The notes: generated from the letters alone by a model not told the origin. 64,000 nucleotides of DNA from Maritalea porphyrae (GCF_030159895.1 NZ_BSNI01000002.1:1576306-1640305), one strand, 5' to 3'. Counted from the stretch's first letter, positions 49,729 to 58,359 are shown. Numbers and translations are program-made.

Positions 49729-50375
49729 CCCAATAGAAAAGCCCGAACGCGTGTGTGTAGTGGTTCGTAGGTGGTGGGGAGATCGTCGGCTTTCAAGATG
49801 AAGCTGGCCGCAGACCAAAGCGCCGCAACATGCATGGCCTGCAAGTGCAATGCGCCCGTTGAAATGGCTTGCATGACCTCCACAAAATCGCGCTTCACCG
49901 TGATGCAGAACTCGCCATCACCAGGATCAAAAGCGGTTTCGCCTTCGTCAATCGCGTCAAACGCGATGAAGCTATAAACCCAATTGTTGTGGGTGGCCGG
50001 GTTGGTCATCGATTTAAGTACCAGCTGCGCTGCGTCCACGCTGTGGCCAGTTTCTTCTTTGAGTTCGCGAATTGCTGCCGCGCGCGCCGCTTGTTCTGCA
50101 CTCAGGCCCTCTTCTTTGTCCACCGCGCCGCCTGCCAAACCAAGCACGGGCTCGCCGATGCCGTGTCGATATTCATCGACCAACACTAGCTCATGAGTTG
50201 TGGCATCAAATGGGATTACATTCACCCAGTCTGAATAGCTGAACACATGATAGTCAAGAATATCACCATTTGCCGCGCGACATTTGTCCGTACGCACATC
50301 GATAAATCTGTCCTTGACGCGGGTTTGACTATCCAGCACCTCCCATTTTTGGGGGCGGTTGTTTTGATCCAGCAT
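49725..50375 (-). CDS. NUDIX hydrolase
   Basis: 216 aa. The Nudix box spans GGAVDKEEGLSAEQAARAAAIRELKEETG, a slightly extended form of GX5EX7REUXEEXGU with REL.EETG intact. The preceding strand VVL-DEYRHGIGEPVL resembles ADP-ribose/ADP-sugar pyrophosphatases. Its stop overlaps that of the convergent nnrU by 4 nt. Substrate uncertain. Confidence 0.85.
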   Translation of the reverse strand: MLDQNNRPQKWEVLDSQTRVKDRFIDVRTDKCRAANGDILDYHVFSYSDWVNVIPFDATTHELVLVDEYRHGIGEPVLGLAGGAVDKEEGLSAEQAARAAAIRELKEETGHSVDAAQLVLKSMTNPATHNNWVYSFIAFDAIDEGETAFDPGDGEFCITVKRDFVEVMQAISTGALHLQAMHVAALWSAASFILKADDLPTTYEPLHTRVRAFLLG

Positions 50376-50398
50376 TTGTTCTCACTTTAAGTAGATCG

Positions 50399-51715
50399 TT
50401 AGGTGCGACGCACCAAGTATTTTTGCATTACAGGCAACAACGAAACATCTGTTCCAGTGACGCGTTTTGTGGTGCGCCAAACCATAAATGAACCGGCAAA
50501 ATAGGAAAGAACTGCAGAAAGTGCTGCGCCAACAAGGCCAAGCATTGGCACCAAAACAATGTTGCAGACTATCAGCGCTGCTAGACCCGTGCCAACCGCC
50601 GGCAGCGTTGCGTAAGGGCGGTTGCGGGCGGAAAGAATTAGCGGGCCCGGGCCAAAGGCAGACCGCACGACCAAGCTGATGCACAAGATGACCAGGGGCC
50701 AGTAGCCACCGGAGAAGTCTTTGCCGAATATGGAAAGGACCAATGGGCTGGCGATGGCTATTACTAGGGTTAGCACAACAGCTAGTCCCGTTGCCATCAG
50801 GTTCGCATCGCCAATTTTTGCGCCCAACCCGTCCATGTCGTTTTTTGTCGCATCTTCCATCATACCAGGCATTGTTACGGCATAGACAGCCGTAATGCCG
50901 TAAGATGCGAGCACGAATATGCGTGTGCAGACACCGAATACGGCAATTTGTTCTTTGCTGAGAAAATTCGCCAAAACCAGCAAATCTGCATCGAAAAAGA
51001 AATCGGTAGATAGGGTGATGATGATCCAAGGCAACGCGAAATAGAACCAACGGCGCCAATCTGGCGCTGTGGCATTGTCGTTCGTCGGCAGAGCCGACAG
51101 TTGACGCAAGGTAATGGCGGTTTGTACCCCGATTACAACGCAATAGGTTATAGCGAGAACCCACAATAGCACCCGAATATTCTCTCCAGGCGCCGCCATT
51201 GCATAACTGGTTATCAGGGCAGCAACGATAAGCAGAGGTCTAAAAATTGTATCTGCGAAGAAACCCATAAATGGGCGTTTTAGGCCAACCAAAATTCCAG
51301 CATTAACAAAAAAGACCGAAGAGCCAACCGCCATGATGCTGATGGGCCACCACATATGTTCAAGATGTTCGCCCGTCACACCCAGAAAGTGAATCAATTG
51401 GCCCGCCAAATATGCGATCAGCAAACCTGGGAATAGAATTAAACCGTAGGAAAGCCATGCAAATGCGCGCAATCCTTTGCCATCGCCCTTAGCCGCATAT
51501 TCAGCTGCAAAATAGGAGCCAACCGTTTGCATGCCCAAAGGCAGCATGATCGCCAACAAGTTGATAGTTGCGATAGCAATTAAGTACTCGCCAAGTTGCA
51601 CTGATCCCCATAGGCGGGCAATCGCCGCTTGGGCCAAAAAAATAGTGCCGGCACCAGTAATCCTTACAGCGAACAGGATCGCAGACTTTGAAGCGAGTTG
51701 TTGGCGCAGCCCCAT
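50399..51715 (-). CDS. Polysaccharide flippase-family membrane protein (MATE/Wzx-like)
   Basis: 438 aa with about 12-14 hydrophobic helices, starting MGLRQQLASKSAILFAVRITGAGTIFLAQAAIARLWGSVQLGEYLIAIATINL, the typical opening of Wzx/oligosaccharide flippases. No glycosyltransferase or polymerase gene is adjacent, so the lipid-linked cargo is unknown. It starts 24 nt before the NUDIX gene on the same strand. Confidence 0.85.
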   Translation of the reverse strand: MGLRQQLASKSAILFAVRITGAGTIFLAQAAIARLWGSVQLGEYLIAIATINLLAIMLPLGMQTVGSYFAAEYAAKGDGKGLRAFAWLSYGLILFPGLLIAYLAGQLIHFLGVTGEHLEHMWWPISIMAVGSSVFFVNAGILVGLKRPFMGFFADTIFRPLLIVAALITSYAMAAPGENIRVLLWVLAITYCVVIGVQTAITLRQLSALPTNDNATAPDWRRWFYFALPWIIITLSTDFFFDADLLVLANFLSKEQIAVFGVCTRIFVLASYGITAVYAVTMPGMMEDATKNDMDGLGAKIGDANLMATGLAVVLTLVIAIASPLVLSIFGKDFSGGYWPLVILCISLVVRSAFGPGPLILSARNRPYATLPAVGTGLAALIVCNIVLVPMLGLVGAALSAVLSYFAGSFMVWRTTKRVTGTDVSLLPVMQKYLVRRT

Positions 51716-51852
51716 CTAGAAATTTCCATGCCGTTGTACCAATGAGCGGCCTATCGGTACGCGTGAGCGTTGATCAGGTCAAACGCACAATAGAGTCAAT
51801 CATATTAAATCTTTGTAATGTGGCGCTGCGTGTCGCATTGCATTAACTTGAC

Positions 51853-51871
51853 TATTATAATCATGATAATA
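51853..51871. promoter_or_regulatory. AT-rich inverted repeat, candidate iron-responsive operator
   Basis: TATTAT-AATCATG-ATAATA, an inverted repeat in the promoter region of the small gene at 51914, preceded by TTGACT at 51849. It resembles Fur-superfamily or RirA-type AT-rich sites but matches no consensus exactly. Confidence 0.45.
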
Positions 51872-51913
51872 TAGATGAAGGCATTTATAGCCATATTATA
51901 TGAGGGACACGCC

Positions 51914-52105
51914 ATGTCCGATACGATCATTCGTCGACGCAAAAGCCTGCGCCAACCCTATCTAACAACAGTTCCAGCAACGGCATCCAAAGTTGTGTGT
52001 TTCGTCACCTGGCGAGACAGTGCGCAGCTTACGACGCCAGACTTACCCACGCTCCCCGATCACGCAAAACCCGTTTTGCATCACGATGTGGAAAAAGAGG
52101 ACTAG
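51914..52105 (+). CDS. Small basic hypothetical protein upstream of the siderophore operon
   Basis: 63 aa from ATG 51914 (MSDTIIRRRKSLRQPYLTT), with GAGGGA 7-12 nt upstream; an ATG at 51875 would add 13 residues. Basic N-terminus, one Cys in VVCFVTWRD, acidic C-terminus. I compared it with HemP, which occupies similar positions, but the HemP pattern is not evident. No function is proposed. Confidence 0.5.
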   Translation: MSDTIIRRRKSLRQPYLTTVPATASKVVCFVTWRDSAQLTTPDLPTLPDHAKPVLHHDVEKED

Positions 52106-52118
52106 AATAATCCTGTTT

Positions 52119-52135
52119 TTTAGAATCGTTCTAAA
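52119..52135. promoter_or_regulatory. Irr box / iron control element (ICE)
   Basis: TTTAGAA-TCG-TTCTAAA, a perfect 7-bp inverted repeat identical to the ICE consensus TTTAGAAnnnTTCTAAA bound by Irr in Rhizobiales. It lies 91 nt before the siderophore binding-protein start. Presence of the motif is direct; regulation by Irr is inferred from established work on the motif. Confidence 0.88.
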
Positions 52136-52226
52136 CTATTGATTTTTTTGTTGATTCTGAATTTTCGTTCCGTTAGTGAAGCTGCGTCGCAAACAAGAGT
52201 ATAATAATCATATTTTGGAGAGCTCC

Positions 52227-53339
52227 ATGCTTCGATCAACATTTGCTGCCCTTTTGGTGGCCGCAACCTCAGCGATTGCGACCGCTGAACCCGTCACTGT
52301 CACAGACATCGCTGGCCGCACCGTCACATTGGATGCACCTGCCGAACGGATTGTCATTAGCGAAGGCCGTTATGTGCCGTTGCTTGCAGTTTTAAACCCA
52401 GAAAACCCGCTTGAGGGAATTGTTGGGATGATGAATTCAATCGGTTGGACAGACCCAGTGTTTGAACGTCAGGTATTTGAGAAGTTCCCCAAAGCAAAAG
52501 ACATCCAGCTGTTCGGCAAGTCCAACAAGGAAAGCGTGTCCGTTGAAAAGATTATTGATCTAGCGCCACAGCTCGCGATTTTCGGCATCAACGATCATGG
52601 CCCCGACGCGAAAAATAAGGAGTTGATTGATCAGCTTACAGCGGCAGGCACTCAGATTGTGTTCATCGACTTCCGCATGGACCCGTTGGGCAACACGCAA
52701 AAGTCGGTTGAGTTGCTTGGCAAAGTGCTAGGGCATGAGGAGAACGCAAAAGCGTTCAATGATTTTTATGGTGCCAAGCTAAGCCTCATCAAAGAGCGTG
52801 TGGCCAAAATAGAAGAGCGTCCAAATGTCTTCTTGCAAGTCCATGTGGGTCGGTTTGACTGCTGTTGGGCAATGGCTGACGGTATGCTTGGACCATTCGT
52901 TGAAGTTGCTGGCGGCAACAATATTGCCGACAAAGTGGCGCCGGGGCCAACTGCACAACACACCGCAGAGTTTTTGCTGACCGAAAATCCAGATGTTTGG
53001 ATCGGCACAGCTTCAGGTTCAGCAAAAAGCTGGAGCGAGGGCCAACCTCCTATGGCTTTAGGGGGAGATGTAGATCCAACTCTCGCATATGAGAGCCTGG
53101 CAAAAAGCGTAAGTGCGGAAGAATTTGCCGCTTTGGATGCGGTAAAGAACAAACGCGCGCATGCCATCTGGCACAATTTCTACAATACGCCATTCAACAT
53201 TGTGGCGCTGGAAGCTTTCGCGAAGTGGATCCACCCAGAAGCATTTGCCGATCTAGACCCAGCCGCCACTTACAACGAGATATTTGAACGTTTCACACCG
53301 TTTGAAGTTGAAGGGACCTATGTCGCTTCACTCCGCTAA
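52227..53339 (+). CDS. Fe-siderophore-type ABC transporter substrate-binding protein
   Basis: 370 aa from ATG 52227, with GGAGAG upstream and signal peptide MLRSTFAALLVAATSAIATA. The mature part begins VTVTDIAGRTVTLDAPAERIVISEG, typical of FepB/BtuF class III binding proteins. Position next to a FecCD permease and ATPase and behind an Irr box identifies an iron complex, haem or siderophore, as ligand; which one is not shown. Confidence 0.9.
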   Translation: MLRSTFAALLVAATSAIATAEPVTVTDIAGRTVTLDAPAERIVISEGRYVPLLAVLNPENPLEGIVGMMNSIGWTDPVFERQVFEKFPKAKDIQLFGKSNKESVSVEKIIDLAPQLAIFGINDHGPDAKNKELIDQLTAAGTQIVFIDFRMDPLGNTQKSVELLGKVLGHEENAKAFNDFYGAKLSLIKERVAKIEERPNVFLQVHVGRFDCCWAMADGMLGPFVEVAGGNNIADKVAPGPTAQHTAEFLLTENPDVWIGTASGSAKSWSEGQPPMALGGDVDPTLAYESLAKSVSAEEFAALDAVKNKRAHAIWHNFYNTPFNIVALEAFAKWIHPEAFADLDPAATYNEIFERFTPFEVEGTYVASLR

Positions 53340-54390
53340 TTATGTTGCTGACGCTGCGACCTTTGGTCAGCAATATAAGAAGTCCGAGGCGCAAAGGATC
53401 ATTATCCTTTGCGTTCTCGGCGCTTCGCTTGTGATTGCGCTCTTACTTGATTTGGCCACAGGGCCGTCCGGCCTTGGCATAATCGAAGTCATAAAAGGAA
53501 TTGCGTCGCCGCAAAACCTAGATCAACGCCAAGCCATAATCCTGTGGCAAGTTCGATTGCCAGATGCGCTCATTGCGCTCGCCGTTGGCGCGTCGCTTGG
53601 CTTGGCTGGGGCTGAAACTCAAACAATCTTGAATAATCCGTTGGCCAGCCCATTCACTTTGGGCGTTTCCGCAGCTGCAACTCTGGGCGCAAGCATAGCG
53701 ATTGTCGTCGCGCCAACGATTCCTTTTGTTTCACCGGTGGCTGTTTTGCCTATAATGGCCCTGTTGTTTGCACTTGGCTCTGGCGCGCTAATCTTGGGGT
53801 TTATGCGCCTCGTTCACGGCGGTCGTGAGGCCATCATCTTGTTCGGTATTGCGCTCGTGTTTTTGTGCAATGCAATCACCGCCATGTTCCAATATGTGGC
53901 GAGCGCTGAAGCGGTTCAAGAAATCGTTTTTTGGACCGTCGGAAACCTGACGCGCGCTGGCTGGGTTGAAGTGCAACTGGTTAGCTTCTGCTTTTTACTA
54001 ATCTTGCCGCTTTCGCTTCGCCATGTCTGGACAATGACGATGCTGCGCGCGGGCGAGGCACAAGCCGTTTCCCTTGGGTTGAACATCAATCGCCTGCGTA
54101 CAATGACCATTGCGCGTGTTTCCGTCCTCACTGCGTTTGCGGTTTGTTTTGTGGGGGCGATTGGGTTTATCGGCCTTGTAGGACCACATATTGCAAGGCT
54201 TGTCTTGGGCGAGGATCACCGCTTCTTGTTGCCCGGTTCTGCCATTTGTGGCGCGCTGGTTTTGTCCCTTGCTTCTTATCTCTCCAAGGCGCTGATCCCC
54301 GGAATTGTCATCCCTGTCGGGATACTCACTGCCCTAGTTGGCGTGCCCATGTTCTTAGCCCTCATCACCATGAGGCGGCGGCAACTATGA
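53320..54390 (+). CDS. FecCD-family iron-siderophore ABC permease
   Basis: 356 aa from ATG 53320 (AAGGGA upstream), overlapping the binding-protein gene by 20 nt. FecCD features: RLPDALIALAVGASLGLAGAETQTILNNPLASPFTLGVSAAATLGAS and the GFIGLVGPHIARLVLGEDHRFLLPGSAICGA coupling segment, with about nine to ten helices. Single permease gene, so a homodimer is expected. Its TGA overlaps the ATPase ATG. Confidence 0.92.
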   Translation: MSLHSANYVADAATFGQQYKKSEAQRIIILCVLGASLVIALLLDLATGPSGLGIIEVIKGIASPQNLDQRQAIILWQVRLPDALIALAVGASLGLAGAETQTILNNPLASPFTLGVSAAATLGASIAIVVAPTIPFVSPVAVLPIMALLFALGSGALILGFMRLVHGGREAIILFGIALVFLCNAITAMFQYVASAEAVQEIVFWTVGNLTRAGWVEVQLVSFCFLLILPLSLRHVWTMTMLRAGEAQAVSLGLNINRLRTMTIARVSVLTAFAVCFVGAIGFIGLVGPHIARLVLGEDHRFLLPGSAICGALVLSLASYLSKALIPGIVIPVGILTALVGVPMFLALITMRRRQL

Positions 54391-55196
54391 TTGAGTTATC
54401 GGTAAAAGACATAAGCGTGCATTACGGCAAGAACTGTGCATTGAACAATGTAAGCTTGCCAACTTTGCGAGCAGGTGATGTGCTTGGCCTTTTGGGGCCG
54501 AACGCAGCTGGAAAATCCACATTGATGCGCGCGGTAACTGGTGCCCAAAACCACAAGGGCACTGTCCAATTAAACGGTAAGAACCGCCAGCAGCACAAGC
54601 AAACAGATTGGCACAATCGCGTCGCCTTTATGCCGCAAACACCGCCGCAAGGTTCGGCACTCAAACCCATTGAATTGATGTGGAGCGCAACCAGGTCGCT
54701 GGGAATATCGTTCTCTGACAAGCAGTTGGCGGGGCACATTGAATCAATATTTGATGCGCTTGAACTCAACGATTTCGCTATGAAACCACTTGATGCTTTA
54801 TCCGGGGGCAAGCGGCAATTGGTTGGCCTCGCACTTTGTATGCTGCGGCAACCACAAGTGCTTTTGCTCGACGAACCAACGTCGGCTCTTGATCTTTATT
54901 GGCGGATGGTCGTGCTCGACCTTGTGGCTGAGCATGTGCGCTCAACCGGCGCCATTGCCATTGCTGCGCTGCATGATATCGACCTAGCGGTGCGATATTG
55001 TTCTCATATAGCCATCATTGATCAGGGCAAACTGGTCGCCGCTGGAGCGCCCGCCGAAGTGATCACGCGCGAAAACCTTGCAAAAATCTATCACATCGAT
55101 GCGGACATCACATTTGGCCCAAACAATCTGCCAAACGTTCACATCAACAAGCCACTTAGGGGAATGAATAATGAAACGCTCAACATCAATCTTTAA
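54387..55196 (+). CDS. Iron-siderophore ABC transporter ATP-binding protein
   Basis: 269 aa from ATG 54387 (ATGA overlap with the permease). Walker A GPNAAGKST, signature LSGGKRQLVGLALCML, Walker B VLLLDEPTSALDLYW and H-loop IAALHDIDLAVRY place it in the FecE/FhuC class. In the signature, RQLVGLA deviates slightly from the more common RQRVWIA. It overlaps the DUF2218 gene by 26 nt. Confidence 0.92.
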   Translation: MIELSVKDISVHYGKNCALNNVSLPTLRAGDVLGLLGPNAAGKSTLMRAVTGAQNHKGTVQLNGKNRQQHKQTDWHNRVAFMPQTPPQGSALKPIELMWSATRSLGISFSDKQLAGHIESIFDALELNDFAMKPLDALSGGKRQLVGLALCMLRQPQVLLLDEPTSALDLYWRMVVLDLVAEHVRSTGAIAIAALHDIDLAVRYCSHIAIIDQGKLVAAGAPAEVITRENLAKIYHIDADITFGPNNLPNVHINKPLRGMNNETLNINL

Positions 55197-55470
55197 AACT
55201 GAAAAAGGCGAACGTTATCTGGGTCAATTGGTCAAGCATTTTGCCCACAAAATTGACGCACAATTGGACGGTGATCGCGGATATGCGAAGTTTGATTTTG
55301 GCAAAGCCAATTTGAGTGCAGATGCGGAAGGATTGCACATGGCTGTGGAAGCAAATGATGATGAAGCGCTGGCGCGCACAAAAGTCGTAATCGAAAGCCA
55401 TCTCGTGCGTTTTGCATTTCGCGAAGAGCTTGAAAGCCTTGATTGGCAGGATTTTACAATCAACGCCTGA
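55171..55470 (+). CDS. DUF2218-family protein
   Basis: 99 aa: GERYLGQLVKHFAHKIDAQLDG and GLHMAVEANDDEALARTKVVIESHLVRFAFREEL are the DUF2218 pattern. Proteins of this family commonly end siderophore-transport operons, and this one overlaps the ATPase gene by 26 nt. A role in releasing iron or in siderophore handling in the cytoplasm is suggested by context but unproven. Confidence 0.85.
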   Translation: MKRSTSIFKTEKGERYLGQLVKHFAHKIDAQLDGDRGYAKFDFGKANLSADAEGLHMAVEANDDEALARTKVVIESHLVRFAFREELESLDWQDFTINA

Positions 55471-55544
55471 TTGAAGGCGGCAAAGGGACTTGCGATCTTG
55501 TAATATTTATGTCAGCATTATTGACATAATTTGAGGAGATAGCC

Positions 55545-56354
55545 ATGCCAACGCCTTCTGAATTTCGAAAACTACACAAGCCGGGTGAGCCGTTCATTTT
55601 GGCGAACGCTTGGGACATCGGCTCTGCCCGTATGTTGGAAGCACTTGGTGCAAAGGCCGTGGCCACATCGTCCGCGGCACTTGCCTTTGTGAAAGGGCAG
55701 AGCGATTTAGGTGACATCAGCCGTAACGACGCTTTGACCCACGCTGATGAGTTGAACAAAGCGGTGGAGCTGCCGCTAAATGGGGATTTCGAGAATGGTT
55801 TTGGACCGTCGCTAGATGATGTGATTGATACGATCAATGCATCAGGAAGTATCGGGATCGCAGGCTGCGGGATCGAAGATATGGATTTGCCAAGCACAGA
55901 GCCATATGCGTTTGAACGGGCTGTCGAGCGGATTGAAGCCGCTGCCGATGCGGCGCGTAAACTGCCATATGATTTTGTGCTAACGGCCCGCGCAGATGGT
56001 GTTATGCATGGCAAATATGATTTAGATGAGGCCATTCGACGCCTGCAAGCCTTCCAGAAGGCGGGTGCAGACGTGCTGTTTGCGCCAATGCCAGGCGACA
56101 TGGAAGATGTGGCGCGGATATGCAAAGAGGTGGATGGGCCAATCAACGCAATCTGCGCTGGACCGTTCACTCAGAACACCATTGCTGATTATGCAGCAGC
56201 TGGCGTTGCACGCATTAGTTTGGGATCAAGTCTTGCGCGCATTACACATCGCGCAATTTTTGATGCGGCAAACGCAATGTTTGGTGACGGTGATTTCTCG
56301 TTGCTTGGCAAATCAATTGCTGGTGGCGAAATTGAAAAGCTGATCTTGCGCTAA
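55545..56354 (+). CDS. Isocitrate lyase/PEP mutase-family protein
   Basis: 269 aa with FRKLHKPGEPFILANAWDIGSARMLEALGAKAVATSSAALAF at the start, GDFENGFG and GCGIEDMD (metal site region), and ISLGSSLAR near the end. It lacks the KKCGH-type lyase motif of isocitrate lyase and is closest in outline to the PEP mutase/oxaloacetate decarboxylase-like group of unassigned function. GAGGAG precedes the ATG. Confidence 0.82.
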   Translation: MPTPSEFRKLHKPGEPFILANAWDIGSARMLEALGAKAVATSSAALAFVKGQSDLGDISRNDALTHADELNKAVELPLNGDFENGFGPSLDDVIDTINASGSIGIAGCGIEDMDLPSTEPYAFERAVERIEAAADAARKLPYDFVLTARADGVMHGKYDLDEAIRRLQAFQKAGADVLFAPMPGDMEDVARICKEVDGPINAICAGPFTQNTIADYAAAGVARISLGSSLARITHRAIFDAANAMFGDGDFSLLGKSIAGGEIEKLILR

Positions 56355-56361
56355 GTGAAGA

Positions 56362-56658
56362 TCAGCCAATCAGAGTGCGTAAGCCAACCAGAATGAAAAG
56401 GCTGGCGAACGTGCTGATGATGATTGAAAAGCGCATGGCGATAAGCGCAGCGGCGCAAAGTGCCAGCCCCTCAGCAATGCCATGCGTGACAAAAGACGGC
56501 GCCACGAGCGCCGTCAAAACAGCAGTCGGCACGGCGGCCAGAGCTGCGCGCAACCGATGATGGATTTCTCCAAATTGCGAAATAATCAGATGTCCGCCAC
56601 ATCGCGTGAGGTATGTGACGGCCGCGCAAGCAATGATGATAAGAACTGTGTTGGACAT
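56362..56658 (-). CDS. azlD: AzlD-family branched-chain amino acid exporter, small subunit
   Basis: 98-aa protein with three to four helices starting MSNTVLIIIACAAVTYLTRCGGHLI; the AVPTAVLTALVAPSF region is typical of AzlD. ATG 56658 overlaps the azlC TAA by one base (TAATG). Works with AzlC as a two-component exporter. Confidence 0.87.
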   Translation of the reverse strand: MSNTVLIIIACAAVTYLTRCGGHLIISQFGEIHHRLRAALAAVPTAVLTALVAPSFVTHGIAEGLALCAAALIAMRFSIIISTFASLFILVGLRTLIG

Positions 56659-57368
56659 TATTTGGCCTCCGGCGGTTTGCTCATAGCAGCGCCAAGTAGC
56701 ATGCCCGCAATACCACCAGCAGCTATATGCCAAGGGTTGCCGAGCGTGAAATAGGCAATCATCGAGACGGTTGCGCTGACGCCTAAAATTGGCCAGAAGA
56801 ACCGACGCTGGCGAAAGCCCATTACAAGGCCCATAAAGTAAAGCGGCAGGATAAAATCAATGCCGTAAACCGCGGGGTCTTCAATGAGGCCGCCAAATAG
56901 GGCGCCCATCCAGCTCACCAAAATCCAAACGGAATAGAGTGGTGCCGCATATCCGAAGTAGTATGCAGGCGTGAGTTTGCCTTGCTCCGCGCGCGCTTCG
57001 CCAGTTGCGAATTGCGGATCAACCAAAAAGAAAAAGCTCAGGGCCTTCTGTAGTGGAGTGAAGCGGTCAAGGTGTTGGCTGATCGATGCGGAGTAAAGGA
57101 CATGCCGGAAGTTCACCGCAAACACTGCCAAAATGATCGACCAAACCGGCACTTGTTGACCCAGCAGATCAAGCATTACAAATTGGCTAGCCCCAGCATA
57201 AATGCTAGCGGACGCAAAAACCGCAGTTGGAATGTCTAGGCCAGATTTTACAGCAACCGCGCCGAATAGTGCGCCAAATGGGATAACTGCAACTAAGATG
57301 GGCAGGGCATCAGTTAGGCCCTGCAACCATTCCGCTTTCCCAACCGTTTTCTGAACAGACGTCGTCAT
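56658..57368 (-). CDS. azlC: AzlC-family branched-chain amino acid exporter, large subunit
   Basis: 236 aa from ATG 57368 (GGAG upstream). AzlC signatures: LPILVAVIPFGALFGAVAVKSGLDIPTAVFASASIYAGASQFVMLDLL and AVFAVNFRHVLYSASI, with about six helices. Divergent from an XRE-cupin regulator across a spacer holding repeated CGAACGTTGTTCG operators, so azlCD is the likely target of that regulator. Confidence 0.92.
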   Translation of the reverse strand: MTTSVQKTVGKAEWLQGLTDALPILVAVIPFGALFGAVAVKSGLDIPTAVFASASIYAGASQFVMLDLLGQQVPVWSIILAVFAVNFRHVLYSASISQHLDRFTPLQKALSFFFLVDPQFATGEARAEQGKLTPAYYFGYAAPLYSVWILVSWMGALFGGLIEDPAVYGIDFILPLYFMGLVMGFRQRRFFWPILGVSATVSMIAYFTLGNPWHIAAGGIAGMLLGAAMSKPPEAK

Positions 57369-57403
57369 TTTACTTCTCCATCGGCAAATCACTTTTGCCT
57401 TAC

Positions 57404-57416
57404 CGAACGTTGTTCG
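57404..57416. promoter_or_regulatory. Operator copy 1 between azlC and the XRE-cupin gene
   Basis: CGAAC-GTT-GTTCG, a perfect palindrome within ACCGAACGTTGTTCGTT. A near-identical copy lies 44 nt further on, both in the divergent spacer. Confidence 0.75.
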
Positions 57417-57447
57417 TTATAATGCACATTGTCATTGTTCGTCAAAC

Positions 57448-57460
57448 CGAACGTTGTTCA
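57448..57460. promoter_or_regulatory. Operator copy 2 between azlC and the XRE-cupin gene
   Basis: CGAACGTTGTTCA within ACCGAACGTTGTTCATT, one base different from copy 1. A half site TTGTTCG at 57436-57442 lies just upstream and forms an inverted pair with this copy. It ends 19 nt before the regulator start, so autoregulation is likely. Confidence 0.72.
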
Positions 57461-57479
57461 TTCTGTTGGAGAGATTTTT

Positions 57480-58034
57480 GTGACGCCAAATGCGCTTATA
57501 GCCAAAGCCGTATGCCGTGAGCGAGAAAAGGCGGGACTTAGCCTGTCCGCATTGGCCAAAAAGGCTGGATTGTCCAAGTCCACACTGTCCCAATTGGAAA
57601 GCGGGCAGGGCAATCCCAACATCGAAACGCTTTGGGCCATAGCTTATGCATTGGATGTGCCGTTTAGCTATTTGTTTGAGGTGGCTGAGCCGGATGTGAC
57701 TTTGATCAGGGTTGATGAGGGTGAGCTGATCGACAGCACGATGACTGATCTCACAGCTGCCTTGCTGGCCAGTTGTCCGCCCAATGCACACCGAGACCTA
57801 TATCGCGTCCACCTGAAAAAAGGGGAGGCGCGAAAAGCAGTGCCGCATCCCAAAGGCTCAGTTGAGCATGTGATTGTGATCGATGGCGAGTTGGAAGTCG
57901 GCCCCGCAGATCGTCCAGAACGTCTAAAGTCAGGCGACTACTTCCGCTATCCTGGTGACGAACAGCATGTTTACCAGGCGGTGTCGGACGAAGTGACCTT
58001 TATTTTGGTCATGCAAAGCCGCGCGAGCGAATAA
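57480..58034 (+). CDS. XRE-family regulator with C-terminal cupin domain
   Basis: 184 aa from GTG 57480 (GGAGAG upstream); an ATG at 57429 would place the start inside the operators. Helix-turn-helix at residues about 10-65 (LSLSALAKKAGLSKSTLSQLESGQGNPNIETLWAIAYALDVPF) and a cupin at about 110-180 (PHPKGSVEHVIVIDGELEVG). Such proteins usually repress a divergent transporter and sense an amino acid-like ligand; here the partner is azlCD. Confidence 0.9.
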   Translation: MTPNALIAKAVCREREKAGLSLSALAKKAGLSKSTLSQLESGQGNPNIETLWAIAYALDVPFSYLFEVAEPDVTLIRVDEGELIDSTMTDLTAALLASCPPNAHRDLYRVHLKKGEARKAVPHPKGSVEHVIVIDGELEVGPADRPERLKSGDYFRYPGDEQHVYQAVSDEVTFILVMQSRASE

Positions 58035-58037
58035 TGC

Positions 58038-58316
58038 CTATTTGTGCGTGATCGGTCGACGTGCCACAAATTCTGTGATCGTCATCTTGGAAACACCTTC
58101 GACAACAAACGGATCGGTTTTGCAGAAAGCCTCAAGCTCTTCGAAGTTGTTGGCTTGCGCGATGATCAAGCCGCCGGTGCGGGGCACCTTTGGTCCCCAA
58201 GTGATAAACGTGCCCTTGTCGCGCCCGTCATGGATGTAATCCATATGCGCGTCCAAGTGTTTTTCGATTTCCTCAATCGGTGCCACATATTCTAAATCGA
58301 CAATGAAGTTGTTCAT
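58038..58316 (-). CDS. YciI-family protein
   Basis: 92 aa of the ferredoxin-like YciI fold: VAPIEEIEKHLDAHMDYI, GTFITWGPKVPRTGGLIIA and TDPFVVEGVSKMTITEF. The conserved His (LDAHMDY) and Asp (KTDPF) of the family are present. No reaction is established for this subgroup. Ends 4 nt from the convergent XRE-cupin gene. Confidence 0.88.
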   Translation of the reverse strand: MNNFIVDLEYVAPIEEIEKHLDAHMDYIHDGRDKGTFITWGPKVPRTGGLIIAQANNFEELEAFCKTDPFVVEGVSKMTITEFVARRPITHK

Positions 58317-58324
58317 CCCGTTTC

Positions 58325-58359
58325 CTCAAAAAAGAAAACGCGCCACAAAGGGCGCGTTT
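58325..58359 (-). terminator. Intrinsic terminator after the ClpP-like gene
   Basis: On the minus strand, AAACGCGCC / GGCGCGTTT (9 bp) with a 6-nt loop followed by TCTTTTTTG. It lies about 32 nt after the ClpP-like stop, upstream of yciI. Confidence 0.87.

Noticed and set aside
50382-51164. 260-aa minus-strand frame
   Set aside because: It is in another frame of the flippase gene, with Arg/Cys/His-rich nonsense composition; the flippase reading has clear membrane helices.
55460-56170. 236-aa minus-strand frame
   Set aside because: Antisense to the PEP mutase-family gene, with Ser/Ala-rich low-information sequence typical of a shadow frame.
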